This document shows, one piece after another, positions 50,401 through 62,585 of a stretch of DNA of 64,000 nt. The position numbers and the translations under genes are program-made. The DNA lies in assembly GCA_013398295.1 (NCBI GenBank), contig VZSF01006623.1, forward strand, positions 4,504-68,503, in the 5' to 3' direction. The stretch's first letter is position 1, and each line of letters begins with the position of its first letter. This stretch comes from Chionis minor (lineage: Eukaryota > Chordata > Aves > Charadriiformes > Chionididae). The notes beneath the pieces were generated by a model, which ran no database searches, was not told where the DNA came from, and was given only the letters and a program-made list of their open reading frames with translations.

Positions 50401-53149
50401 AACCTTTTGATTTTGTTTTAACATTTATATATTATTTTTAACTCTAGATGTTTGTGACTTCTACCCTCCCCCCAGTAAACAGTCAGCTTATAACACAGGA
50501 AATTATTGGGGCACTTACAAACAACCCTTGGAAATGGAGACCACTTCTGTTTCTCTTTTTGGACTCTTTACCTTTTTAATATTCTCATCTGGATGTTTTT
50601 TGGCCCCAAACTAGAAGCAAATGGAGAACAGGCAATTGCCATCAGTACAGAAAATATATAGATTTCATGTGCAGTAATGATGTATCTCAGTAGATTTAGT
50701 AAAACTAGAGATGTCACATTCACAGCTGGTTAACATTTTACACTTGAAGTCCTCATAACATTTGTATATGTTTCAACACTTCTTTTTTTCTAACTTGGGA
50801 CCATCTGTATGTTTCATATGTGACACTGACTGGGAAGCACAAACTTTCACAGAACCAGCAAATGACTAGTTAGCTCTACCAGATGTCTGTCTTTTCCCAC
50901 TTTATCACTCTAGATGCTGTTAAATTGAAATTGGGTGGGGGAAACGGTGGACTTCTGAACTAAGAACCATTCCCCAAAGAAGTTTCAAGTGAAGAATTTA
51001 GTTCCCAGGGTCTTCGCTGCACTTAGAATAGCAATAATAAGGATGATGGATTTGCACAGAAGGAAGACTTTTTTAATTTTAAAATAGATAATTGTAGACT
51101 AATCTAAGCAGGTATTACATCTGCAAGAAAGGCTGTTAAAACCTATTCTCCTAAATTTCAATTTGTCCTCCATGTATTTCTTTGCTCAGCTACATAGACC
51201 TCATTGTGCTTTTTCCATTTCGCAAAAGTTAATTTCTTACGCTTGCAAAGGTTAAACGCATGAAAAAAGCACCTTCTTTCCCGCTGCTCAGGTCCCATCA
51301 GGGTAAACCTAGAGGAGTAACTGGTGTTCTCATTGCATCTCTTCTGAGCAATCCTACCTCAGTGATTTGTTTTTCCTCTCGTGGCTGCTGTGGAGCCATA
51401 CAGTACTTCAGTTGTTTTTCAGTGGGATATTGACTACATCCTTCTGCGTTTTAAGAATCTTGTCATGGATTTTAGTGTAGAGTCAACTATGCAGGCTCGG
51501 GGAAAGCTCCAGCAGATCCAGTCATGAGGATAAACAACAGCTTGGTATTGTACAGTGCAGCGTGATGGGTGTCCCCTGAAGTCAGAGACTTAAATTAATT
51601 ACGTTTAATCAACCCATGCTGAACAACTGAGCTAGACACCTCAACCTTATCATGCTATATCGCTTTAATGTCCTACTTACACTCAGAGCTGAGGTGCAGG
51701 GGATGGATGTGACCAAGCCTTTCTGGCACTTTGCAGGGAAAATCAAAGATCCCTTCAAATGGAAGATCTGTGGGTATACCATTAAAAAGTGATACATAAT
51801 GCTTGAAAAGAATATCACAAAGTTGTTTCAAATCATATTACTGGGAGCTTTCACTAAAGGGAAAACTTACTCCTATTCTAAGGTGTACGTTGTCAGTAAC
51901 TAAAGTTAGCAGGAATCTGATTCCATTTTTTACATTCAGACAGACCTGTAGAGACATATTAAGTAGAAAATCCACAGAAAAGGAGAACCACCTATAGGAA
52001 ATCTTGCAGGGTTCAGACAAGGGCAGTTTCATGTGACCTCGTAGATTGGATATAAAAAGGCTGCTATTAGTTCCATGTCAGTTCTTATAGCGAATGTTGC
52101 AGAGTAATGGAGGGTGTTAAGCTGTCAAGTACTAGCAAGGGTTAATAAGGTTAAAGAAGAAGTAAAAGCAGGCCAACAATAAAAAAAATCCCAAAATCCA
52201 AACCCATGGATAAATATGCTGTAATAAATAAAGGATGGCATATCAAGGAGGAAACTGAAGTCATAACTTGGGAGCAAAGCAGTTGGAGAAATTTGAAGCA
52301 GGATAATACCACATTGTTTCTTTTGTGCCGGTGATATGGCTAATCCCACGCAGCGCGGGATGCTGCGCAGCCAAGCTCAATCCCCTGATTTCCCATGGAT
52401 AGTTGGAAAAAAAATTAACAATCCCCTAAATGTTCTAAATATAAATGGAGGAATGCAAATGAGTGAATAAATGCATACATGGACATTAAATAAAAGAATC
52501 CCAGGAACAGGAGCAAAGCACCTGGAGTTAGATATGAGCCATGTTTTGACATTGTCCACTGAGATGATTTGAGCTTCAGTGCTTTTTTGTATCTGAATTC
52601 TGAAGTAATTCATATCAGTGACTTTTTAAAAAAAGAAAAAGGTAGAACTTGAAGCTCTTATGACATGTTATTTTTTCTAGGAGTTTCTAGCATTGGTCTT
52701 AATTTTCGCCTGCTAGAACATTATTAAGAAAGGAGTTTTAAAGCTTTTTTCTTCCTTAGGAATATTCTACATGTTTTATAAGTCAAGCCTGAGTTTTGCA
52801 CGTCTTTACATGCACACTGTCCTTCATCTTTAGGCATGGTTTCTGTGAGCTCAGTTATTCCAAGGAGATCAGTATTGCCTTCCATAACGTTAAGGCTGAA
52901 GCAGCATTTGCAGGTGAGAGCTACTGGACTGCAAAAAGTGCTTAGCTGTGATCTCCGTGGGCATCCTCCTTGTAGTACAATTGCTGGCAGGTCCCACAAG
53001 CTGCTCTTGGGGTGATCTGGCTTGCTATTGCAAAGGCAGTCAGCAAGTTGCCCCTTCTATTGGGAAGGTCCACGGATTTGTTGTTTTGTTTATAATCAGT
53101 GTAAAGAGCTTGAGAGCAGATTATTTTGCCTTTTTAAGTATAGGTCCTC

Positions 53150-53346
53150 AACCTATCAAGCATAGGTTATCAAGCATTGGAACAGGCTGCCCAGGGAGGG
53201 GGTGGAATCACCATCCCTGGAGGTATTTAAAAGATGGGTAGATGTGGTGCTGAGGGACATGGTTTAGGGGTGGTTTTGGCATAGGTTTATGGTTGAACCG
53301 ATGATCTTGAAGGTCTCTTCCAACCCAAATGATTCTATGATTCTAA
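53150..53346 (+). repeat. CR1 LINE 3' end
   Basis: This is a clear CR1 fragment, about 190 bp, on the + strand. It contains TTGGAACAGGCTGCCCAGGG, ATCACCATCCCTGGAGGTAT, GACATGGTTTAG and GAAGGTCTCTTCCAACCC. It ends in the characteristic tail GATTCTATGATTCTA at 53331-53345, so the 3' end is exact. The first 15-20 bp contain a small internal duplication (ATCAAGCAT/ATAGGTTATCAAGCATT). It is 5'-truncated, without reverse-transcriptase coding sequence. Confidence 0.95.
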
Positions 53347-55619
53347 TCTTTTTAGCGGTAGCTCCACCTTTCTTACCTGGAAAAAATAGTCCAAAGGACA
53401 ATTCTATGAATTCTCACCAAAGTGGTTTTATTTACAGCCAAGTACCAATGGGGCTAAACTTTGTCTTGGTGTTTGCTTTTCTTTGTTCCGTTTGCTCGTC
53501 AGCATGCCCGCGAAAGCATCCAAATTATTTTTATTTTTTCCGAACCCGCCCCCATCAGTCCTCTTGCAGCCATTTGCAGACCACCAGCAGACAAACGTCC
53601 GGTTGAGAAACACTAAGAAAAGATGTAACGAGTCTTGAAAGGGCTTTTAGGCTGCTGGGTTTGCCAGTGGGCAGGCAGTGGTTGGATCTCATCTGCTGGT
53701 TGCTGGGACCTCCAGGCTGCCGGTAGCCCGTAGGTTGTCCCTGTTGATGGCCACCTCCCTGCCGGGGGTGGGGGCCTTGCAGAACGACGGGTATTTTTGC
53801 AGCTCCAGGAAAATGCTGTCCCCATCCCCAAATGCTCTGTGGAAGCCACCTCTTTCCCTTCGCCCAGGGAGATTGGTTTGGTGGGAGAGAGTTTCGGTAA
53901 GGCAAGAATGAAGAAAAGATCGTATTTATTTCCTCCACAAAGGGGCCGGAGGATCTGTCTCGTTCCAAGACATCTGATTAATAGCTCAACTGAAAGAGCA
54001 TTGGAAAACGTTCACATCATTTATCAGTTTGAAGGAGGGAACCGAAAACAAAAAAAAATATGTTTGTTTTCATTTGCTTCCCTTCTTTCCCTCCTCCATC
54101 TGCCCTCTCGTCCTCCGGTCCCCCCTCCTCACCACGGGACAGGAGGGTGGCGGAGCAGGCAGAGGCGGTGGAGGGCAGCGCTCAGCGCACTCAGCTTCCC
54201 AAACCCAATTACAGGATTCATTGTTAGTTTTCAGCAGAAAATTGGAACATTTCAGCAAATGGAAAATTTTCTGCTAAGATGTTCTTTTCTATCCAAAACA
54301 TTCTCTTCCAGAAAACCATTTTGATGAATAAAATTCTGGTTATTTCTGTCCTGGAAAACCTAGCTGGAGGTTCAGATCCGAGCTCCAAGCTGGCCGGTCT
54401 CTCCTGGACCTCTTACAAAAGTTACACATCTCTCTGCGAGCTGCGCTATAGGATGCCTGGAGGGGAGCAATATGTTTGTTTTTAATGATGCTGCTAGTTT
54501 TTGCTATAAATTTAAACAAAGTGGGCGGTATTGGAACCAGCTGCTAGAATTTTTTTGTTTGTTTGTTTTCATGAGAAAAATGGTAACGTACTGCAATAAA
54601 TTAAACAATGTACATATTTTTACATAGCGCTGTCTCTGAGCATCTAGCTGCTAGGAAATTACAGAAGCTGAGGGCAGCATTGGGCCCTGTATTCATTTCA
54701 CATGCACTGAAGTAAAGCGACAAATGTTTCAGAGTAACTGGATTTCCTTTTAAAGTGACACTTTATTTGTGCTTGAAAAATGTAATGAGCCTTCACTAAG
54801 AGATTTTTCTGGCTGTGTTCCTTCTTTAATGACCTGCCCTTACAAAATAAGCTACGGAAAAAAATATAATAATAAAAAAAAACATGGGGGAAAACACCCA
54901 AATCCATTTGGTCAACTTCTCTTTTCATTAAACGGAGAGCAGCAGCGCTTCTAGATGGGGAAATAAAATGCAGAGCCTCATAGGTTCCCATTAATTCCTC
55001 AGCCCATCCTTAATTAGTGTTTTACGGCTAATCCTCATCATATATCTTAAAGAGTTTCACTTGAGTTGGTTCCCCACAAGTTTTATTACATGCAAAATAC
55101 TCGGAGTGGCGGCTGGGCGGTGGGAATGGCTGCGGTCTCGGTGCGGAGGGAGAGCTGCTGCTCCTAATTGATTGCTCACTGGAGCTCGCCCCAGCTCGTT
55201 ACCCCTCAGGCCTGACTTCCCTCCATATGCCTGGTGTCAAATTTGGGAAAGCAGCTGGTCACTCAGAGCTCATCCTGCGGGAAGTGGTGGGAGCCGGGGA
55301 GCGGCGCTGCCGCCAGCCGCCAAAGCGTGTTTTGCTGCTGGTTCCACAGCCTTTAATTGAGCTGCGTGACAACACCATTCAGGAACGATCAAAATAAAGC
55401 CTTTGAGGAGGTTTGTGTTAACAAGTTTTTTGAAGAAACGGGGGGCTTTGTTGCAAGCATAATATGCAGATCAGACGCCTTTCAGCATCGCAATATTCTG
55501 CCTTGTGCTGGACCCAGCTGAAATAGAGCTGTAGGAAAAGGCCCTTTTAAAAATGCAGTGGCAGTCTGGTGGGCTCCCCTTGGATGGGCTGGGTTAAAAG
55601 TTGACTAAGGACACTAATT

Positions 55620-55813
55620 TTAATGCCCTCAGTGTAGAAAACACACGTATTTTACAACTAGCAGCAGTAACGGGAGCAGGCTAGACCTCTCCCAGTGTCC
55701 ATGATTGAAAAATGCTATAGGGTCCATTAAGGCCATTTAAAGTTGCAGTGCTGTCTAATAGTATTAAACTATTATAGGGATCACACACGTGGCATTAGAA
55801 ATTAATGCCCTCA
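55620..55813. other. Repeated 12-mer TTAATGCCCTCA in AT-rich block
   Basis: TTAATGCCCTCA occurs at 55620-55631 and again at 55802-55813, same strand. Between them lies AT-rich sequence with TTAAACTATT and CCATTAAGG motifs. It may be a reused transcription-factor site in an intronic element. Confidence 0.35.
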
Positions 55814-58800
55814 ACTGCAAGCAGCCGCTGTGCATGCTTTTTTGTCAACACTGCAGTACTTCAAGAGTATCTCAATTGTTTGTGATAATTTAGACCTAAT
55901 GTTGTGCATTTTTTCATAAAATATTACTAATACTCAGCAGAGGGGCTGGGAATTAGCATTTGATTAAAGCCAGCTTGGAAATAAATGGTATTTGGTGGCC
56001 TCTCTCTCTCCGCCATTCAGCATAAGTTTATTTTGCATTCAAATAACCCGCGCAGAAGTGATGGGCTTCTCCTAGGTTTCAAATGATTTTCAGTAATTAA
56101 ACCAAAGAAGAATGCCTTGCTCCCATCCACCCTCTCCCAGCTTTATGAGGACATTTGTCACCTTTCCACCTCTGGCGGGCTCCATCGGCTGAGGAAGGCT
56201 GTCGGTGGTACAGTAGATCTTGCTACCTTTTAAGCGTTGCAGTTCGCTCTCTTGCGGAAATCAATCTGCCGGGGAGCCGTATACACTGCGGATGGAAATG
56301 AGAGTCTTGATTTCAATTTACTAAGCAAGAAAGTTGGATGGGAGACCGGGGGGGGAGGCGGTTTGGAAGGGAAAAATCAGAATTCCTTAGCCTGGCCTTT
56401 GAGCTGGGTGATGCTCTGTGCTGGGCTAGGAATAGCACTGGCACCAGCCCCGGGGTGGAGAAGCTGTCAGAAACTTTGCTGTCTGTCCGTCCGCAGCATG
56501 TAGCTGGTCAGCTTCAACAGGGTGAATTTGAAGAAGGGAGAAAGAGGACAGTCAGTTCAGGGGTTGTTTTTCATCGTTTTCTGTTCTTTGGCAGTTTGCT
56601 TGCGTTATTTGTCTTGTGCCATTGGATCCCATTCCAATTATTTTAACTATTATTATTATTATATTTTTTTGTATGGCACACCAAAAAATTTTTTAAGCCT
56701 GTGACAGAAATGTCAGCATAAACAAGTAGTACCAGCGCGCTGCCAAACTTATTAAATGATATTCAGTGATCAGAACTTAGCAGCAAAGCAGAATCTGTGT
56801 CTGAGGGAATACCCACAAAACAAGTGAGGAACACAAACATTAATGAGCCTGATATAAAACATTTTTAAAGCATTTCTATAGTTGCTATAGAAACACCTTG
56901 GCCTTCACTCTTGCTAATTAGTTGGATTTTGCACATTTTATATTTGGAAATGCAAATCGGATTTCATAAATTATTACTTATTTTTCATTTATATTTACAG
57001 TACTGTTATCCAGATACACACAGGAAGTCTGAGATATTAATTAGTTATATAACACAAATAAACATGACATTTATGGTCACAGGATGTCTCTGTTTTAAGT
57101 ATTTGTCTGCTAAATGCTTGGAGGAATTGTGCAAAGATTAATGCTTTTGTAGGGAAGTCGGGCAAATATAAATGAATGGGGCCTAATAAGTTTTTAATAA
57201 AGTGCATTTCTGGAGCAGTAGAAGAAATATAATTATTTTGGTCTATGGAACACAAGTCTGTCTTTGAGGGGCTATGCAGGGCTAAGAATATTGCTCAGGT
57301 GTTTCTCTTCTTCCCCCCACCGGAAATCATCACCACCTCCATGGGTGTAATTCCGGTGAGGTCCCATGGACCAGCCCAGTGCATGAAATGATGTTGCCAA
57401 AAGCAGCGTGTTTAGTCCCGTCTCCTTTACTCTCTAAAGTCTTTTTTGAAGTGTTAGGCCAATCAGTGTACCTTTGCCATTTTGTATGCAGTAGTCCAGG
57501 AAATACTCCAAATTCTTCCAAAGTACACACAGTACCCTTGTCTCAATTTTTCGTTCAATAAATACCCCGTTTGAGCCAGTGAGGGCTGAGCTGAGGAAAA
57601 GGCTGCAAAGATGGGACTGTGTCTGCGTGTCAGTGTGTACAGATTTACCCGTTCGCTATGGATATGCCTTTGGAGACTCTGAAAATTCCATTGTCCTTAT
57701 TTGTTCTGTGGATTTAGTAAACGAGCAACAGCCTTTTTGCCTTGGTGGTCCGGTGGATTTTCTATTGTACTTCACTAATTTTACTGTTTTAGTAATAAGC
57801 AAGAATAGCCTGCTTTTTTGCATCTGTAGTTCCACGTAAATCCACATTTTTCCACATGCTGGATGCTAAATAGTTTTAGGAAGCCACTTGAATAAATAGC
57901 TGAAAAATGCAGTTTGTTCATATGTTATCTCGTTAATCAGTGACTTCAGTAGATGCGTGTGTTCTGGACTGCGCTCGCAGGAAACTCGCTACAGTTTAAA
58001 TGAGTTTATTAGCTGAGAATATGAACAGTTTGTTCAAATCTAATCTATTTAAACCATCTAAATAAAACAGTGAACAGTTTTACTTTGTACGCGGCGATGA
58101 AAAAAGAACAAAAGTTTGGAAAAGGCTGCTTTCTCTTCTGGAAATTGAAACTGATATTAGCGGCGAACACAGGCACGCGTGCTGGATGCTGGCAGTACCA
58201 GGAGCGCCGCGGCGAGCGAAGCGCTGCAGACAATGCTAATGGAACAGCTCCCGGATCTAAAAACATTTTTGTTGGCTATTTGATACTTGAAATGCCAGCG
58301 GACAGCCAATCTGAAAAGGGAAAAAATTACATTTCTGATATGTTACATTGTGTTAAATTGGATTCTGTTGTCATGCCATGTACTGCTGTGTCATTTCATG
58401 TATTGACTTTTAACCGGCTGGAACCATGTCATTTTTAGAGATTGCGACGTGACAAAATCCAACCTGCGTTATTGAAAGAGCAGTCGCTATTTCTCTTTTG
58501 GCGTTCTGGAAACCAGAGGAGGAATTCACTCCTAAGTATTTATGGAGCGAGATACACGAATATGGAGTACATTTTTATGCTGATTACTATCTTTCCTGCC
58601 AAGCAAAAGACTTGGTGCCCATGCAAGCCAGACGGGGAGATAGCTACACACACAGAGGTCCAGATCTTGCAAAATTAAGCAATGTGGAGGGACAGGGAGG
58701 GATTTTCTGCTCTACGCTCCGCAGGGCTGAACAAAAGTGGAAGTGAGCTGTGAAACTTTTTGCCCCGAGTTCTTCTTGCAGCAGCTTTTCCTGCCCCCCA

Positions 58801-59068
58801 TTGACGCCCAGCGTTCATCTGGTAGATCAGGTAGGACCTGGATACCCCAAAATACATATGCACCCCAAAATTTGGTGCTCCTCGCTGTGATGGTGGGTGT
58901 TGCAGTGTGATCGGTGGCTGAGCATCTGCAGAGGCAGCTGGCTGGGCTTCACACAGCTTGAGGATGGGCAAAAAAGGGGAGAAGAATTTGATCCCTTTTC
59001 ATGAGCTCCCAAATTAGGTATCACTGCATGGAAATAACAATAAGGCCATCAGAAATGCTTAACTCCTC

Positions 59069-59097
59069 AAAAAAAAAAAAAAAAGGCAAAAAAAAAA
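59069..59097. repeat. Interrupted poly-A tract
   Basis: A16, GGC, A10. No element body is recognised upstream, so it is not called a retroposon tail. Confidence 0.9.
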
Positions 59098-61476
59098 GGC
59101 ACCATATAAATAAAAGTTCAGTAACTTCTGTACAACTGAGGTAGGAGAAAATATTTGCAGAACTGGGACTCAGCCTGCTGTGAGCAACAGGCGTGAAATG
59201 TGGTCATGTCGAACCTAAACACAAAAAGAGTTAAAACATGAAATTTCATGTTCAATGAAAAGCCAAGGAGGACAGTGCGCACCCCTCTTCAGTCCGACAC
59301 ACGGGCTGGTTTGCCAGGACGTTGCAGCACTGGTAATTCTCTCCGGAGCAGACAAGCTGTTCCCTGGAGCAGTGGCCTGTGTTTTCAGCTCCAAACTGGG
59401 AGAAGGGGGAAGGGGACAGTTTTTAATTTGTTTTTTTCTTTTTATGGACTGCTCTCTGAGTCCTAAAAATGTTTTTGGTTTTTTGGGGGATGGAATAAGC
59501 AAATGTCATTGCATTTTTTCTCTCTGTTTCTCCCCCAGTACTTTTTTGCAGAAGGAGGACAGGAGACAAAATAAAGTAAAACGCAGCAGTTTTGCTTTCC
59601 GATTTCTTTGCCAAAATGGAAGTAATGAAATCAGTAGTCCTCTTGGGATTTCTCTCTCCCTCGCTCAGATTTTGGTATTTGTGACATTTGCTCCTCAGAT
59701 GAGGAAATGCTCCTAAAAAGTCCTGCGCCGAAAATGTCAATAAACAAAGCAATAAAAAAAGGCGGGATCGGTAACAAAAAGGCATTGTTTTTTGGTATGT
59801 GGCGAACCGGCTGCAGGGTGAACCTCTCAAAATAGACTCCATCCTTCAGGACGAGGCCCCCACACCTCTCTTGCAGAGGATAAATTAAACGGCGAGGCAT
59901 TTGCTGGTCCCCAACCCCACCAAAGCAAACAAGCTCTTGAATTCAGGGCTGTCATCAGCCCCGGGAAGGCCCTTGCAGGATCACAAAACAAATCGAGCAG
60001 CGGAGGGTTTCCGGGCAGCCAGCTAACAAAAATATACTATCAGAGGATGCAGTCCGCTGAGCTCTGCGTCCGACGCAGCAGTGGGCTGCAAACCTGGGCT
60101 TCCGCTGCACCACTTCACCCCACATCTGGAGGGGCTGCGACCATCAGCCTCAGACCGTTTTAGAAATCAGATACTCGGGGTATCAGGAAGTTGATTCGAC
60201 TTCCACTTCCTTAGCAAAACACGCATTAATATTTAAGGTTTTCTTTTATAAAGCCGTGTTCTGTCTCGAGCACAGGGTGAAATTATGCGCTGGGAAAATT
60301 TGCTGGGATGGAGCTGGAGCGTTCAGTGATTTCGGGCCATTTTTAAAAAGCACGAGCTAATTGAATCCTGCTGGTTTGTTAGTGCTCTTTGACAGCTTTA
60401 TATAAGTACTAAATAATATTTATAAAAAATAGATATATATGTCTACATAGGCATACACACACCTACAGAAAGGAGGAAAAAAAAAATCTATAAAACATTT
60501 CCACACTCAGTTAGAAAAGAAATAATGTTTATTATACTCAGTTCTGCACTGTGTTTAGCATCTTTCTTCAATTAGATGGCCAGATGACATGGATCTTCCT
60601 GTTACTTTCAGTAAGCACAAGCTTCACTACCAAGGTTGGACCTTTTGCTTTTCCTTTCTTGAAAGACAGTTTCCCTTTAAAAAAACCCCATATTTTATTG
60701 TAACAGATTAATAGGGTGCCACAAAACTGATAACGCGATCTTGAATGCCGTGTGGAATTCCACTTCTAATCCAAAAGTCTCATTTTTCATACATTAAAAA
60801 ATGTTTCTTGCTTATGAAAGTTTCTTTTTTTTTTCCCCTTTTAAATATCTCTGGGATAAAAAAAAACAAACAGAAAAATATTTCTTTAAGGGCTTTACTG
60901 ATTCTCTGTGAATAATCTATTTTTTTGAATAAACAGTCTGTATATGTTAATGTTGGTTATCTGAAGTTTCATGGTCAACAGATGTTCAGTGGAATAATAC
61001 GCAAAGGTTTAAATTCAGGCACTGAATGTTCTTTCATGGGAAGTTTACCTTGTGGATCCAGACGTGTTGTCTTTTTAGAACCGCTAAATCTTTTTTCCCC
61101 CCCTTTTAATCAGAAATTAATGTAAATGTGCCCAATATACACCTACATACCAATATTTAAAACAACAAGCCTGACTTTTGATTGCTGTCTCCCCACGTGC
61201 TCCCATCCGCGGATAAAATACAACAGTCAAACCTCTGTCTCTCCCAAAAAATTGGACTCGGGCAAATAGCTGAGACTTAAACTCAATAAACTCGGTCTCC
61301 GAAGGGCTGATGGTAAAAGAGCATTCCAGAGCCAGGAGTCATGTATCAGCGATGGCCTGTTTCCCATCCCCGGTTGCTCAGAGCTGGGAACAATTAACAA
61401 GAGGGCCACAGCTGATCCCGAATGATGGGCTGACAGATTGGGAGTGAAAGTGATCTCCTAGGTGCTTAGCCTCAAA

Positions 61477-61600
61477 CCGCAGCCGTAGGGACCTCTGGCA
61501 GAGATCCGCGGGGCGGGCGGGGGGAGGCTGTGCCGCCAGCTGCCGGGGCTCCGCTGCGGATGCTGCCGGAGCGCGGCGGAAGATGGGCTGTGGGTGCGAG
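61477..61600. other. CpG-rich patch in intron 6
   Basis: About 16 CpGs occur in 125 bp, with GC-box-like GGGGCGGGCGGGG at 61510-61522. The surroundings are AT-rich. No TATA element or splice-donor-linked ORF supports a promoter. Confidence 0.45.
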
Positions 61601-62523
61601 CCCTGGAAACCCACCTGGAGGCAAAGAGGAGCTGAGAGGGCGAAGGAGAGGAATAGAGGATTTTGTTTGTGGGAGCAACTATCCTGCACTTCCAGGTGGC
61701 CTCAAATTAATATTGGAAAAAGGGATTTTGTTGGTATTTAGGGCATTTAATTAATAAGCTGCCAGAGAGGCAAAACAGATTTGAAACTTGGCGTGGCTTT
61801 TTTTGCAATACAAGCTGGATTACTGTCCCCCTTTAGCTCGTGTTTAGCAACCCTAATTGCTGCCTGCTTCTCTTGGTGTGAGGAATCTAGATCACAAAAG
61901 CTTTCTTTTCAACACCCCTTTCAACCGTCCATCCCTCCTCAGCGTTTTGTTTTACCAGCCCTGGCTTATGGGAACCTGGCACATGCTGCAGCAAGGAGGA
62001 GTTGGGGCAGACGTGGATGAGGTGTGTGGATGGTACAACACCACAGTGGTGGTGGTGATGTGAGGTTCTCAGCCCTAGCCCATACACAGCTCCCCATCCC
62101 GATGGGCAGCAGCCCCTGCAGATCCCTCCTTGAGCATCACTCTGCAGGGATTGCAAATATCAGCTCCCAGTCCCTCAGCTGAGACCCATCAGCCACAAAC
62201 AAGGGGCAGTTGGCAGTGCTTAAAATTTATAATTTTTTCCCATGGGAAGAAGCTGACACACAAGCCTACCTACGGAGCCTGGGTTTGCTGCTGGTGCTGT
62301 ACCTAGATGCCGAAGTGAGTTTTTAATTGGTTTTTCCTCAGCCTGTTTTCCTAAGCGTAACAACTGGGTTTGGGTCCTGAGCAAGTGTGCGTTGTTATTG
62401 TTAGGGACATTGCTGTGATTTTTCCAAGAAGGCTGAAGGGGTGAGGTTCCCGGGTCCTTTGAAAGTGTCAGCCTAAGCCCATTGTGTTACCAAGCTGTAA
62501 ATCAGTAACTGATAGAATAGCAA

Positions 62524-62585
62524 GTGTGTGTGTGTGACCAAAATAGTGAGTGTGTGTGTGACCCCTTATGTGTGTCTCTGTGAGC
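62524..62585. repeat. (GT)n microsatellite, duplicated
   Basis: (GT)6G at 62524-62536 and (GT)5G at 62550-62560 are each followed by TGACC/GACC. A TGTGTGTCTCTGTG tail follows. The pattern suggests a local duplication of a short GT tract. Confidence 0.85.

Noticed and set aside
57318..57359. Inverted arms CACCGGAA / TTCCGGTG around 26 bp
   Set aside because: Short arms with no family resemblance; insufficient to call an element.
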